Source of the DNA: Rhodococcoides kyotonense
GTDB lineage: Bacteria > Actinomycetota > Actinomycetes > Mycobacteriales > Mycobacteriaceae
DNA length: 64,000 nt
NCBI RefSeq assembly: GCF_900188125.1
Contig: NZ_FZOW01000010.1
Span: forward strand, 62,001 to 126,000
Direction: 5' to 3'
The notes beneath the pieces were generated by a model. That model searched no databases and was not told the DNA's origin. It was given only the letters and a program-made list of their open reading frames with translations. Of this stretch, positions 9,541-18,453 are shown in pieces; positions within the stretch are counted from its first letter, which is position 1, and each line of letters begins with the position of its first letter. Made by a program: the position numbers and the translations under genes.

Positions 9541-11013
9541 GTGGCCGAACAGTCTCCATCCCCCCGAGTGTCCGACGCGTCCGACGACCGCCGGGAGAGA
9601 CTGCTGGCGTCCGCGACCGAGACGCTGTCCGAGCTGTCCGGCCTGCTGACACCCCTGGCCGAGCGGTTCTCCGCGCACGGTCACGAACTGTTCCTCGTCG
9701 GCGGCAGTGTTCGTGACGCGGTTCTCGGTCGACTGTCCGGTGACCTCGACTTCACGACCGACGCGAGGCCCGAGGTCGTGCAGAAGTTGCTGCACGGGTG
9801 GGTCGACAATCAATGGGACACCGGCATCGCGTTCGGCACGATCAGCGCGGCCAAGAACGACCAGCTGATCGAGATCACCACGTTCCGCACCGACTCGTAC
9901 GACCAGGTGTCGCGGAACCCGGAGGTCCAGTACGGCACCAGTCTCGAAGAAGATCTCGTTCGACGCGATTTCACCGTCAACGCCATGGCAGTTCGCCTCG
10001 GGGCCGACGGCTCGCAGGAGTTCGTCGACCCGCTCGGCGGGATGGACGCGCTGCTCGAAGGTTTGTTGGATACGCCGTCGTCGCCCGAGAAGTCGTTCGG
10101 GGACGATCCACTACGCATGCTCCGCGGCGCGCGGTTCGTCTCGCAGCTCGGTTTCTCGCTGATGCCTCGGGTTCATACCGCGATCGCCGGGATGGCAGGA
10201 CAGATCGAGCGAATCACGGCCGAGCGCGTTCAGGTGGAGCTCGACAAACTGATCCTGGGTGAATACCCCGTCGAGGGAATCGATGTCATGTGCGAGACCG
10301 GGCTCGCGGGTTACGTTCTGCCGGAGGTGCCCGCGATGAAGCTCGAGATCGACGAGCATCACCAACACAAGGACGTGTACTGGCACTCGCTGACGGTGCT
10401 CAAGCAGGCGATCGACCTCGAGGACGGTGACCCCGACCTCGTATTGCGTTGGGCTGCACTGCTTCACGACATCGGAAAGCCCGACACACGGAGGCACGAG
10501 GACGGTGGCGGCGTGAGCTTCCATCATCACGAGGTCGTCGGCGCGAAGATGGTCAAGAAGCGCATGCGTGCGCTCAAGTACTCGAAGAAGATGGTCGACG
10601 ACGTCTCGCAGCTCGTGTTCCTGCATCTGCGGTTCCACGGCTACGGCAAGGGGCAGTGGACGGACTCTGCGGTGCGGCGCTACGTCACCGACGCCGGCGA
10701 GCTACTTCCCAAGTTGCACAAGCTCGTTCGCGCCGACAGCACGACCCGGAACAAGCGTCGGGCAGCGGCTCTTCAAGCTACGTACGACGACCTCGAAGTG
10801 CGGATCGCGAAGATCGCCGAGCAGGAGGATCTCGCTCGTGTGCGCCCGGATCTCGACGGCAACGCGATCATGGAGTTGCTCGGCATTCCGGCGGGTCCCG
10901 AGGTAGGCAAGGCGTGGAAGTTCCTCAAGGAGTTGCGACTCGACCGCGGTCCGCTCCCCCGGGACGAAGCGGAGAAGGCGTTGTTGGAGTGGTGGCAGAG
11001 CGCTCCGAGGTGA
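9541..11013 (+). CDS. pcnA: CCA tRNA nucleotidyltransferase / polyA polymerase family
   Basis: Adds or repairs the 3' CCA end of tRNA. 490 residues: a class II nucleotidyltransferase head with GGSVRD (about 54-59) and DLD metal ligands (about 68-70), a tRNA-binding middle part, and an HD domain containing LLHDIGKP (about 305-312). The length is close to mycobacterial PcnA (Rv3907c). I start it at GTG 9541 because upstream in-frame sequence is intergenic and a -10 hexamer sits just before. Its 3' end overlaps the convergent DUF4185 gene by 89 bp. Confidence 0.93.
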   Translation: MAEQSPSPRVSDASDDRRERLLASATETLSELSGLLTPLAERFSAHGHELFLVGGSVRDAVLGRLSGDLDFTTDARPEVVQKLLHGWVDNQWDTGIAFGTISAAKNDQLIEITTFRTDSYDQVSRNPEVQYGTSLEEDLVRRDFTVNAMAVRLGADGSQEFVDPLGGMDALLEGLLDTPSSPEKSFGDDPLRMLRGARFVSQLGFSLMPRVHTAIAGMAGQIERITAERVQVELDKLILGEYPVEGIDVMCETGLAGYVLPEVPAMKLEIDEHHQHKDVYWHSLTVLKQAIDLEDGDPDLVLRWAALLHDIGKPDTRRHEDGGGVSFHHHEVVGAKMVKKRMRALKYSKKMVDDVSQLVFLHLRFHGYGKGQWTDSAVRRYVTDAGELLPKLHKLVRADSTTRNKRRAAALQATYDDLEVRIAKIAEQEDLARVRPDLDGNAIMELLGIPAGPEVGKAWKFLKELRLDRGPLPRDEAEKALLEWWQSAPR

Positions 11014-12493
11014 GCTGGGCCTTCACCAGATACACGTTGTAACTGTCCCATTCGGAGACCGTGAAGTAGAGCTCGCCGTCCTTCGACCACGGGTGCATGA
11101 AGCCGCCGTAGATCTTCGGATACTCGTCGGTGCCGATCAGCGTCGACGGCGCGGTCCACTGTCCCTGCGGTGAATTCGATTCGCGTAGAACGATATTGCC
11201 CGACACGGGATCGAAGTAGGTCATCTGCCACCGACCGTCGTGGAACCGGATCGACAGTTCGCTGGCGATGCCGTCGGCGATCGGGGTCGCATCGTTGGCG
11301 TCCGTAGGTGCCCAGGTCCCGTCGACCCAGTACTGGTAGGCCGTCTTGTTCAGAAGGTCGTCCTTGGGTACGCGCGCCAGACCGACCGAACCGATCCGTC
11401 CGTTGACCGTGCCGAACATGTAGACGTAGTCACCCTGTGGCACCATCGTCGACACCTGGAACTTCGACGCCCCGAACACGTTGTCCCACCGCGCATGTGG
11501 ATCTTTCGTCCAGGTGGATCCGTTGTCGTCGGAGTAGGCGATGCCGCCGTAGTTGGTCCACCACATGCCGGGCACCGTGCTCCAGCGTCGCACCGACATG
11601 TACGACATGTACTGGCGATCGCCGAGCGCGAACCCAGATGTGGGAATGACCGTGGTCTCCCAGTTCTTCACCTTGCGGCTGCTCAGCAATTCTGCTGCGT
11701 GACAACGGGAATCCTGAACCATGCTGTCGATGGTCATACCGTCGGACAGGTCGGTGTCGGTGCTGTAGCCGATCGCGTTGCTGCGCCAATCGGGTCCACC
11801 GACGACGCCGTACTCCCAGCCCTTTCCGAAGGAGTCACCGAACGCGACGGCGATCTCACCGGGCTTGCTCTCCCACATGATGCCGAGGTCGGTTCCGTCG
11901 AGCTGCCACCGCTTGTCCGTGCGGTTCTCCGAACCGGGGCCGGTGACCTGCGAGACGACGGAGACATCGCCGACGACGGGTTGTGCCGGCGCCGCGGTCA
12001 CCGGTCCTGGCTCGGCAGGGTTGACGACGAAAGGGGGCACAGGGGCGACGTCTTCACCGGGCGGGCCGGGGATCGGGATCGGGATGGTCTCGGGCTGCGG
12101 GTCGATCTCGATGCGCGGGAACGGAAGTCGCGCCGAGCCGGTGGCTTCGGCCAGTTCTTCCTCGGTGTCGTCGGTCAGATCGGGGCAGGGGTCCATGCAT
12201 GGGTCGACAAGAGGTTCGGCATCGACGCGGGTGGTATCGGGCTGTGGATCCGGCAGCGGCACGAGTTCGACGGACGGATACGGCACCGGCACGACGACTC
12301 GGTCCGGGAGCGGAGGCAGGACCGGAACGGAGTGTGGCCCCAGCGGCTCGGGTGGATAGTCCTTGGGATCGAATCCGCTTTCACCGCAATGGTTCACCGG
12401 CGCGGGTGGTGCCGCTGACGCAGGCGCGGCGAGGACGGTGCTCCCGGCGATCAGGGCCACCGTGCAGCCCAGTACGGCCGATCGTCCGCGCAT
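10925..12493 (-). CDS. Secreted DUF4185 protein (five-bladed propeller-like)
   Basis: Exported protein of 522 residues and unknown function. Signal peptide about 1-27 (ends Ala-Ser-Ala), then a Pro/Asp-rich segment (about 30-170) with paired Cys, then the DUF4185 domain (about 180-495) with repeated Trp/Tyr/Asp signatures such as SDDNGSTW, resembling glycosidase-like beta-propellers. A good Shine-Dalgarno (GGAGGACACG) precedes the ATG. The final ~30 residues (after YLVKAQLT) are Ser/Thr/Pro/Arg-rich and lie antisense to the end of pcnA, so they may be a recent read-through extension. Carbohydrate binding or hydrolysis at the cell surface is an inference from the fold family. Confidence 0.8.
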   Translation of the reverse strand: MRGRSAVLGCTVALIAGSTVLAAPASAAPPAPVNHCGESGFDPKDYPPEPLGPHSVPVLPPLPDRVVVPVPYPSVELVPLPDPQPDTTRVDAEPLVDPCMDPCPDLTDDTEEELAEATGSARLPFPRIEIDPQPETIPIPIPGPPGEDVAPVPPFVVNPAEPGPVTAAPAQPVVGDVSVVSQVTGPGSENRTDKRWQLDGTDLGIMWESKPGEIAVAFGDSFGKGWEYGVVGGPDWRSNAIGYSTDTDLSDGMTIDSMVQDSRCHAAELLSSRKVKNWETTVIPTSGFALGDRQYMSYMSVRRWSTVPGMWWTNYGGIAYSDDNGSTWTKDPHARWDNVFGASKFQVSTMVPQGDYVYMFGTVNGRIGSVGLARVPKDDLLNKTAYQYWVDGTWAPTDANDATPIADGIASELSIRFHDGRWQMTYFDPVSGNIVLRESNSPQGQWTAPSTLIGTDEYPKIYGGFMHPWSKDGELYFTVSEWDSYNVYLVKAQLTSERSATTPTTPSPLRPGGADRGRVATP

Positions 12494-12539
12494 CGTGTCC
12501 TCCTGTGCCGAGTTTCGTACCGTACGGTCCGCGGAGATA

Positions 12540-13826
12540 CTACGTGCGGCGAGCGTTCACCACCACCGCGACCAGCCCGAGCAGATAGATGACACCGCCG
12601 CCGAGCACGACGGCATGCGCCGACGCCTCACCCGCCAGATCCGTCGTCATCGGGCCGACAGCGAATGCTGCGACGGCGAGCGCCGCTACGAAGAAGATGT
12701 TGAAAACGGTGTCCTGCAACGCGAATACGCGGCCACGATGGTCGTCGTCGATCTTGGTCTGCATCGACGCGTCCCCGGTCAGTTTGATGGTCTGGCCGGC
12801 GATGCCGAGTAGGAATGCCCCGACGAGCAGGCTCGTCTGCGTCAGTCCGTTGATGAACGTGACCTGCACGACGGCGGCCAATGCGAGGGCGCCGATGATC
12901 GACCGGACACGACCGAATGTCGGTAGGAGGAACGGAGTCAGCACCGCGGCGATCAGCATGCCCGCAGCGGTTGCGCCGACGGCGATGCCGAAGCCGGCCA
13001 GACCGCCGGGCAGGGAACTCGACGGAGTCTGACGCAGGATCAGCACCATGACGAGAGTGTCGATGCCGAACACGATGCGGTGCGCACCGATTCCCGTCAT
13101 CGCGGCGGTCACCGTCGGCGATCTCCATACCGCGACGGCGCCGGACTTCAACCCGGCTGCGATGTCGGCGAATGCACGGGATGCACCGTCGTCGGGCAGG
13201 GTCGCTGGACCCAATGATTGTCGCGGGAACCGCGCTGCAGCAACGGTTCCGACGACGGATCCGACGGCGGACACCGCGACGGCGATTCCCGACCCTGTGT
13301 CCCCGGCGCCGACGTATCCGATGATCCCGACGGCGGCTCCTGCTCCCGCGGCAGCGAACCCGGAGCCGACGGTGGCGAGGAGGGAGTTCATCGGCACCAG
13401 CCAGGATGTCCGGACGACGTGAGGCAGGGACGCCGAGACCCCGGCGAGAACGAATCGGCTGAGGCCGACTGTGGTCAGTGCGAGAAGGAGGAGTGGTGTC
13501 TCGCCGCCCCCGGTGCACAGCACGGTCGCCGTGACGGCGATGAGCACCATGCGAAGGACGTTCGCCCACAGTACGACTGCGCGCCGATCCCATCGATCGA
13601 GCATCGCCCCGGCGAACGGTCCGATCACCGAGTACGGCACCAGCAGGACTGCGAACCCTGCAGCGATGGCCGCTGGATTGGATTCACGTTCGGGGTTGAA
13701 CAGGATCGCACCGCTGAGCGCTGCCTGGAACAGTCCGTCGCCGAATTGACCTGCGAAGCGGATTGCGGTGAGCTTGCCCGCGCCGGGCGAGTTGCGCAGT
13801 CGCGCCAGGAAGGTCTCGTCGCTCAC
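12540..13826 (-). CDS. MFS transporter
   Basis: Major facilitator superfamily permease of 428 residues with about 12 hydrophobic segments. The loop-2/3 signature GAMLDRWDRRAVV is the MFS DRxxRR-type motif. It lies near yqgE, as does Rv0037c in mycobacteria, and is a likely orthologue. The substrate is unknown; the family includes drug exporters. The start is GTG at 13826 (MSDETF). Confidence 0.85.
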   Translation of the reverse strand: MSDETFLARLRNSPGAGKLTAIRFAGQFGDGLFQAALSGAILFNPERESNPAAIAAGFAVLLVPYSVIGPFAGAMLDRWDRRAVVLWANVLRMVLIAVTATVLCTGGGETPLLLLALTTVGLSRFVLAGVSASLPHVVRTSWLVPMNSLLATVGSGFAAAGAGAAVGIIGYVGAGDTGSGIAVAVSAVGSVVGTVAAARFPRQSLGPATLPDDGASRAFADIAAGLKSGAVAVWRSPTVTAAMTGIGAHRIVFGIDTLVMVLILRQTPSSSLPGGLAGFGIAVGATAAGMLIAAVLTPFLLPTFGRVRSIIGALALAAVVQVTFINGLTQTSLLVGAFLLGIAGQTIKLTGDASMQTKIDDDHRGRVFALQDTVFNIFFVAALAVAAFAVGPMTTDLAGEASAHAVVLGGGVIYLLGLVAVVVNARRT

Positions 13827-13850
13827 TTACAGGACTGTAGCCCCAGTTAC

Positions 13851-14783
13851 CTACGACGCCCGAGCCAGCTCCTTCGCCTTCCACCATGCGACGGTGGCTG
13901 CGGCGCCGTCGGACAGTGGCGTCGGATGCAGGCCGAGGAGTGTCTCGCTCGCCGAGCTGTCGAGGACGTACGGGTGCGTGAACTGATACAGCGTGTCGCC
14001 GAGTTCCTTGATCGGACCGGGTACGACGGCGAGTGCTTTCATCATCCACGCCGGAATGGTGCCGATCTTCGGCGTCGGGGCGTGGGCTGCGCGGCTGAAC
14101 ATTTCGATCATCTCGCGCTGGGTGACGGCGGGTGCAGTCGGTGCGTGCAGGACGGTGTTCCACGAAGACGGTGTCGCAGCGGCCTCGATCATCGCTGCGG
14201 CGAAGTCGGGTACGTACGTGAACGAATGTGGCAGATCGGCATTCGCGATCACACGGATGGTGTTGTGCGACAATATCTTCGGGACCACTCGATCCCCCAT
14301 GTGGGCTGTCAGGACGTTCGGCCCGTAGAAATCGGATGCCGCGACGCTGACGGTCGGGGTCGCGTGTGCGTCGCGGGCGGCCAGCAGTTCTGTCCTGACG
14401 CCGAGCTTGCGATGGGTCGCGGTCCGAGGCGAGTCCTCACGGATCGGGCCGTCGATGTACCCGTAGGAGTAGAGACTCTCCGGGAAGACGACGACGGTTC
14501 CGGCGGCCGCGTCGAGTACGCGTCGTTCCATCTTCGGGAGCTTCTCGCGCCACACCTTGTCCTCGTATGCGACGTGGGTGCAGTGGTAGATCGCCGTTGC
14601 TCCCGCGAAATGCTCACGGAGATCGTCGGTTTCGACGTCGACGCGGCGCCTGTCGATAGACGGGTGGTCCGGTCCCGAACCCGAGCGGGTGAGGATGCGT
14701 ACGTCGTGGCCCTTGGCAGCCAGTTGTTCGGCGACGGTCCATCCGACGGGTCCTGCTCCGGTGACGACGTGTAGCTGGTTCAT
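13851..14783 (-). CDS. NAD(P)-dependent epimerase/dehydratase-like SDR
   Basis: Extended short-chain dehydrogenase-like protein of 310 residues. The N-terminus MNQLHVVTGAGPVGWTVAEQ carries a Rossmann GxxGxxG-type motif with the form found in atypical NAD-binding epimerases. The substrate is unknown. The ATG at 14783 has an excellent Shine-Dalgarno (AAGGAGTGG); a longer in-frame opening exists upstream but reads through the operator region. Two GAGCANTGCTC sites upstream suggest TetR-type repression. Confidence 0.8.
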   Translation of the reverse strand: MNQLHVVTGAGPVGWTVAEQLAAKGHDVRILTRSGSGPDHPSIDRRRVDVETDDLREHFAGATAIYHCTHVAYEDKVWREKLPKMERRVLDAAAGTVVVFPESLYSYGYIDGPIREDSPRTATHRKLGVRTELLAARDAHATPTVSVAASDFYGPNVLTAHMGDRVVPKILSHNTIRVIANADLPHSFTYVPDFAAAMIEAAATPSSWNTVLHAPTAPAVTQREMIEMFSRAAHAPTPKIGTIPAWMMKALAVVPGPIKELGDTLYQFTHPYVLDSSASETLLGLHPTPLSDGAAATVAWWKAKELARAS

Positions 14784-14801
14784 GTCCACTCCTTCGAATG
14801 T

Positions 14802-14894
14802 GAGCACTGCTCTCTGTTTCTTCGAGTGTGCGCGCCCGTGGACGAAAACGCAAGAGCACTGCTCTCTCAAATTCTTTGGACAAAGGCATTGCTC
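14802..14894. promoter_or_regulatory. Three GAGCANTGCTC-type operator sites
   Basis: GAGCACTGCTC occurs at 14802-14812 and 14854-14864, both followed by TCT, and a degraded copy GGCATTGCTC at 14885-14894. Each full site is a 5+1+5 (second: 6+1+6) palindrome, 52 bp centre to centre, upstream of the epimerase gene on the minus strand. This is the size and symmetry of TetR-family operators. Confidence 0.5.
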
Positions 14895-14944
14895 GTACAA
14901 AATGTAGTAGTTATGCTACGAACCATCGAAAATCGACACACCCT

Positions 14945-14964
14945 GCACACGCATATGCGTGTGC
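14945..14964. promoter_or_regulatory. 20-bp perfect palindrome upstream of ABC operon
   Basis: GCACACGCAT followed by its exact reverse complement ATGCGTGTGC, ending 33 bp before the GTG start of the ABC ATPase gene. It is a candidate operator for the TetR or XRE protein encoded at the end of the same operon. Confidence 0.55.
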
Positions 14965-14997
14965 GCACGCGATGACCATGCAGCGACGGGAGAAACC

Positions 14998-15903
14998 GTG
15001 AGACCCGATAGCGACGTCGTAGTCGACGTTTCCGATCTACGAATGCGGTACGACACCACGGATGTCCTGAAGGGCGTGTCCTTCCAGGCGCGCCGGGGCG
15101 AGGTGCTGGTCATGTTGGGTCCCAACGGAGCAGGCAAGTCCACGACGCTCGAGATTCTCGAGGGCTTTCGGCTGAGGTCGGCGGGGCGCGTGAATGTTCT
15201 CGGACACGATCCAGCCGACGGTGACGAGGCCTGGCGTGCGCGGGTCGGCGTCGTGCTCCAATCGTGGCGTGACCACGGTCGGTGGCGGGTGCGCGAATTT
15301 CTGGACTACCTCGGGTCCTTCTACGTGCCGTTCGGAACGCCGTGGAACGTGAGCGAGTTGCTGGAACTCGTCGGCCTCACCGGGCATGCGCAGTCGAAGA
15401 TCGCATCACTGTCCGGTGGGCAACGCAGGCGTCTCGACGTGGCGATCGGCATCGTCGGAAAACCCGAACTCCTGTTTCTGGACGAACCGACAGCCGGGTT
15501 CGATCCGGATGCTCGTCGCGAATTCCATGAATTGGTACACAGATTGGCCGATCTCGACGGGACGACCATCCTTGCCACGACGCACGATCTCGACGAAGCA
15601 GAGAAGCTTGCCGATCGCATCGTCATCCTTGCCGGAGGAAGGATCATCGCCGACGGTTCGCCGGACGAACTGTCCCGCAACGTCCCGGCGGATTCGGAGG
15701 TTCGGTGGTCCGTCGACGGTAGGCGATCGGTCCACAGCACAACGGAAGCAACGAAATTCGTGCACGAGCTCTACGTGCAACACGGTGATCGCGTCGTCGA
15801 TCTGGAAGTGCGGCGCGCGACGCTCGAGGACACGTACATGGCGTTGGTGCATCGACAGGAATCCCCAGCTCGCGCAGAGACAGTGGAGGTAGTGACGACA
15901 TGA
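14998..15903 (+). CDS. ABC transporter ATP-binding protein (ABC-2/DrrA type)
   Basis: Energises an ABC-2 exporter. 301 residues: Walker A GPNGAGKST (about 41-49), signature LSGGQRRRLDVA (from about 138), Walker B LLFLDEPTAG (about 159-168) and the H-loop TTHDLDEAE. The start is GTG 14998 with GGGAG upstream; the in-frame GTG at 14959 would place the palindrome inside the gene. The stop overlaps the permease start as ATGA. Likely function is export of a hydrophobic compound such as a drug or lipid, inferred from the family. Confidence 0.88.
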   Translation: MRPDSDVVVDVSDLRMRYDTTDVLKGVSFQARRGEVLVMLGPNGAGKSTTLEILEGFRLRSAGRVNVLGHDPADGDEAWRARVGVVLQSWRDHGRWRVREFLDYLGSFYVPFGTPWNVSELLELVGLTGHAQSKIASLSGGQRRRLDVAIGIVGKPELLFLDEPTAGFDPDARREFHELVHRLADLDGTTILATTHDLDEAEKLADRIVILAGGRIIADGSPDELSRNVPADSEVRWSVDGRRSVHSTTEATKFVHELYVQHGDRVVDLEVRRATLEDTYMALVHRQESPARAETVEVVTT

Positions 15904-16751
15904 GTGCCAAAGGGACTGCGGCGAGAGCCGGATTCAGGCGCAGCGCAATCGAACTCCGTCAGATGTTCACGGATCCTCAGGGTCTGGCTGCCGTGTTCTT
16001 GTTCCCAGCGCTCATCATGGTCGCGCTGGTGTTCATGCGGAACGGGTCGTTCCAGGAGACCGGATTCAGTTTGGCGATGCTCGCGTTGCCTGGCGTCATG
16101 GGCACCATCATCTTCTTCAACGGTGTCTACACGATCGGCGAGGCGATCGTGCTCGACCGCGAAGACGGAACACTGTTGCGGGCCAAAGCAACTCCGAACG
16201 GAATGATCGGTTACTTCATCGGACGGATCGGTAGCAACGCATCGGTGGTGACCGTGCAGGTGATCGTTGTACTGCTCGCCGGCTGGATCATCGTCGGCGG
16301 TGTGGCCCTCGACAGTGCCGGATCCTGGTTCACACTTCTCTGGGTCGTGGTGCTCGGTCTGCTGGCGACGTTGCCACTCGGCGCTGTTCTGGGTGCCGTC
16401 GTCGGCACCGCCCGTGGATTGTTCTTCGTGACCATGCCGCTGATGGGCGTCGTCGGAATCTCGGGGATCTTCTACCCGATCACGGCGCTACCCGGGTGGT
16501 TGCAGGATGTGGCACAGATCCTGCCGTGCTACTGGCTCGGGCTCGGGCTGCGTTCGGCCGTCCTGCCGTCCGATGCTGTTGTCGTCGAACTCGATCAGTC
16601 GTGGCGTCATCTGGAAACCGCTGCTGCACTCGGAGCCTGGTCGATCGTAGGTGTGGTGGCCGCCCCGATAGTGTTGAGCCGCATGGCACGAAACGAATCC
16701 GGGAGCAAGGTGGACGAGCGACGAGACAAGGCATTGGCACGTGCCTACTGA
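15900..16751 (+). CDS. ABC-2 type permease
   Basis: Membrane partner of the upstream ATPase, 283 residues with about six hydrophobic helices and the ABC-2 family C-terminal signature region (PLMGVVGISGIFYPITALPGW). Start ATG at 15900 overlaps the ATPase stop by 4 nt, and its own stop lies within the start of the XRE gene, so all four genes of this operon are translationally coupled. The substrate is unknown. Confidence 0.86.
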   Translation: MSAKGTAARAGFRRSAIELRQMFTDPQGLAAVFLFPALIMVALVFMRNGSFQETGFSLAMLALPGVMGTIIFFNGVYTIGEAIVLDREDGTLLRAKATPNGMIGYFIGRIGSNASVVTVQVIVVLLAGWIIVGGVALDSAGSWFTLLWVVVLGLLATLPLGAVLGAVVGTARGLFFVTMPLMGVVGISGIFYPITALPGWLQDVAQILPCYWLGLGLRSAVLPSDAVVVELDQSWRHLETAAALGAWSIVGVVAAPIVLSRMARNESGSKVDERRDKALARAY

Positions 16752-16983
16752 AGTCATCTACAACCGCATCGCGATGTTGCGCGCGGAACGCCAGATCTCG
16801 AGACGGGATCTGGCGGACGCGCTGGGTGTCCATTACCAAACCGTCGGATATCTCGAGCGCGGTGAGTACAGTCCCAGCCTCCACCTGGCGTTGCGCATCG
16901 CGTCGTACTTCGAGGTTTCGGTCGAGGTCATCTTCTCGATCGATCCGTTCGCGCGGCTCGGGTCAACCGATTCCACGGCATGA
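16741..16983 (+). CDS. Small XRE-family HTH regulator
   Basis: 80-residue protein consisting almost entirely of a Cro/C1-type helix-turn-helix (DLADALGVHYQTVGYLERGEY region, residues about 22-43). This short form, lacking a sensor domain, is common next to ABC-2 exporters. The GTG start at 16741 overlaps the permease gene by 11 nt, and the stop overlaps the TetR start as ATGA. Likely regulates its own operon. Confidence 0.85.
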   Translation: MPTEVIYNRIAMLRAERQISRRDLADALGVHYQTVGYLERGEYSPSLHLALRIASYFEVSVEVIFSIDPFARLGSTDSTA

Positions 16984-17693
16984 CCGTCGATAGTGTGTCT
17001 TCCATGCCGACCACCCCACGGGAACGCGCCCGGGCGCAGACGCTCACCGATATCACCCGTATCGGCCGTCAGCATCTCGCCGCCGACGGCGCTGCCGCCC
17101 TGTCGCTGCGCGCGGTGGCCCGGGATCTGGGCGTCGTGTCGTCGGCGGTCTATCGGTACGTCAAGAGCCGCGATGAGCTTTTGACACTTCTCGTCGTCGA
17201 CGCGTACGACGAGCTCGGCGACGAGGTCGACAAGGCTGTGGATCCCATCGACGATCCTCGCGAGAAGTTCCTGGCACTGGGCCGGGCCGTCAGACTGTGG
17301 GCACGGCGGGAGCCGTCGAGCTATGCACTGCTGTTCGGCAGCCCGGTGCCCGGCTATCACGCACCGGCCGAGCAGACCACGGAGCCGGGTACACGCGTCA
17401 TCGTCGAACTCGTACGAATTTTCGATCAGGCCGATCGCGTGGGTCGCCTGGCGACGCCCCCGTCCCCGCTGCCGCTGGACTCTCTTCGGGGCGACTTCGC
17501 CGAAGTTCGTAACGAAATGGGAACAGAGATGTCCGACGCGGCCCTCGCGGCCGGGGTTCTGGTGTGGGCGTCGCTGTTCGGCGCGGTGAGCTTCGACGTC
17601 TTCGACCAGTACGGATCGTCCAACTTCCAGGACCGCGAGCTGTTGTTCGAGCACCAACTCGCGCTTCTGGCGAGTCTCGTCGGGCTGACCTGA
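16980..17693 (+). CDS. TetR-family regulator with WHG-type C-terminal domain
   Basis: 237 residues: N-terminal TetR helix-turn-helix (about 20-65, with LSLRAVARDLGVVSSAVYRY) and a C-terminal domain of the WHG type (RREPSSYALLFGSPVPGYHAP). The ATG at 16980 overlaps the XRE stop; an alternative ATG is at 17004. Two regulators in one four-gene ABC operon is unusual; this one is the better candidate for the 20-bp palindrome at 14945-14964 because TetR dimers use such symmetric sites. Confidence 0.85.
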   Translation: MTVDSVSSMPTTPRERARAQTLTDITRIGRQHLAADGAAALSLRAVARDLGVVSSAVYRYVKSRDELLTLLVVDAYDELGDEVDKAVDPIDDPREKFLALGRAVRLWARREPSSYALLFGSPVPGYHAPAEQTTEPGTRVIVELVRIFDQADRVGRLATPPSPLPLDSLRGDFAEVRNEMGTEMSDAALAAGVLVWASLFGAVSFDVFDQYGSSNFQDRELLFEHQLALLASLVGLT

Positions 17694-17757
17694 CTCGAAG
17701 AAACTTTCTCCGATTCCTTGCGGTACATCGGGTGGTTCGCGGTGCCACAATGTCTCC

Positions 17758-18381
17758 ATGGCTACGCATGCGGAGGAACCCGAGGACCGGACGGCAGAGG
17801 AACACGCTGCGTCGGTCGACGAGGCGGTGCGTCCGGGTAGCTTGCTCGTGAGTTCGGTCGAGCTCGTCGAGCCGACGTTCCGGCGCACCGTTGTCTACGT
17901 CATCGAGCACAACGACGCGGGCAGTCTCGGTGTCGTCGTGAACCGTCCGAGTGAGACGGCCGTGCAGAACGTGCTCCCGCAGTGGGCGGACCTGGCTGCT
18001 CGTCCGCAGGCGCTCTATGTCGGCGGCCCTGTCAAGCGGGATTCCGCGTTGTGCCTGGCCGTCGTGCGTACCGGGGTCGACGTCGAGGGTGTCGCCGGGC
18101 TCAGGCGGGTGGACGGGCGCGTCGTGATGGTCGATCTGGATTCCGACCCGTCGGACATCGCCCCGCTCGTCGAAGGTGTTCGCGTCTTCGCCGGATACTC
18201 GGGGTGGACGCTCGGCCAGCTCGACGGCGAACTGGCGCGTGACGACTGGATGGTGGTGTCGGCGTTGGCGTCCGACGTCATCGGGCCGCCGAAGATCGAC
18301 CTGTGGGCGCACGTTCTGCGACGCCAGCCGATGCCGCTGGCCATGCTGGCGTCGCACCCGATCGATGTAGAACGGAACTAG
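17758..18381 (+). CDS. YqgE/AlgH family protein (UPF0301)
   Basis: Conserved cytosolic protein of 207 residues, biochemical role unknown. The family core starts at about residue 25 with PGSLLVSSVELVEPTFRRTV, continues through SLGVVVNRPSETAV and YVGGPVKRDSALCL, and ends with GYSGWTLGQLDGEL, all family hallmarks. It corresponds to Rv0038. A CACAAT -10-like hexamer (17746-17751) lies 6 nt before the ATG and there is no Shine-Dalgarno, so the mRNA may be leaderless. Confidence 0.88.
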   Translation: MATHAEEPEDRTAEEHAASVDEAVRPGSLLVSSVELVEPTFRRTVVYVIEHNDAGSLGVVVNRPSETAVQNVLPQWADLAARPQALYVGGPVKRDSALCLAVVRTGVDVEGVAGLRRVDGRVVMVDLDSDPSDIAPLVEGVRVFAGYSGWTLGQLDGELARDDWMVVSALASDVIGPPKIDLWAHVLRRQPMPLAMLASHPIDVERN

Positions 18382-18393
18382 TGCGCCTTCGGC

Positions 18394-18441
18394 GCCCGTG
18401 CGCGGAGAGTTGGCCCTGAGACCAACTATGCACGCACGGGC
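18394..18441. terminator. Bidirectional hairpin, CCCGTGCG family (copy 1)
   Basis: GCCCGTGCG (18394-18402) pairs with CGCACGGGC (18433-18441), with an inner AGTTGG / CCAACT stem. It lies between the convergent yqgE and glutamate decarboxylase genes. The arms resemble those at 28743-28788 and 51984-52031. Confidence 0.6.
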
Positions 18442-18453
18442 GGCGCAGCCGCA

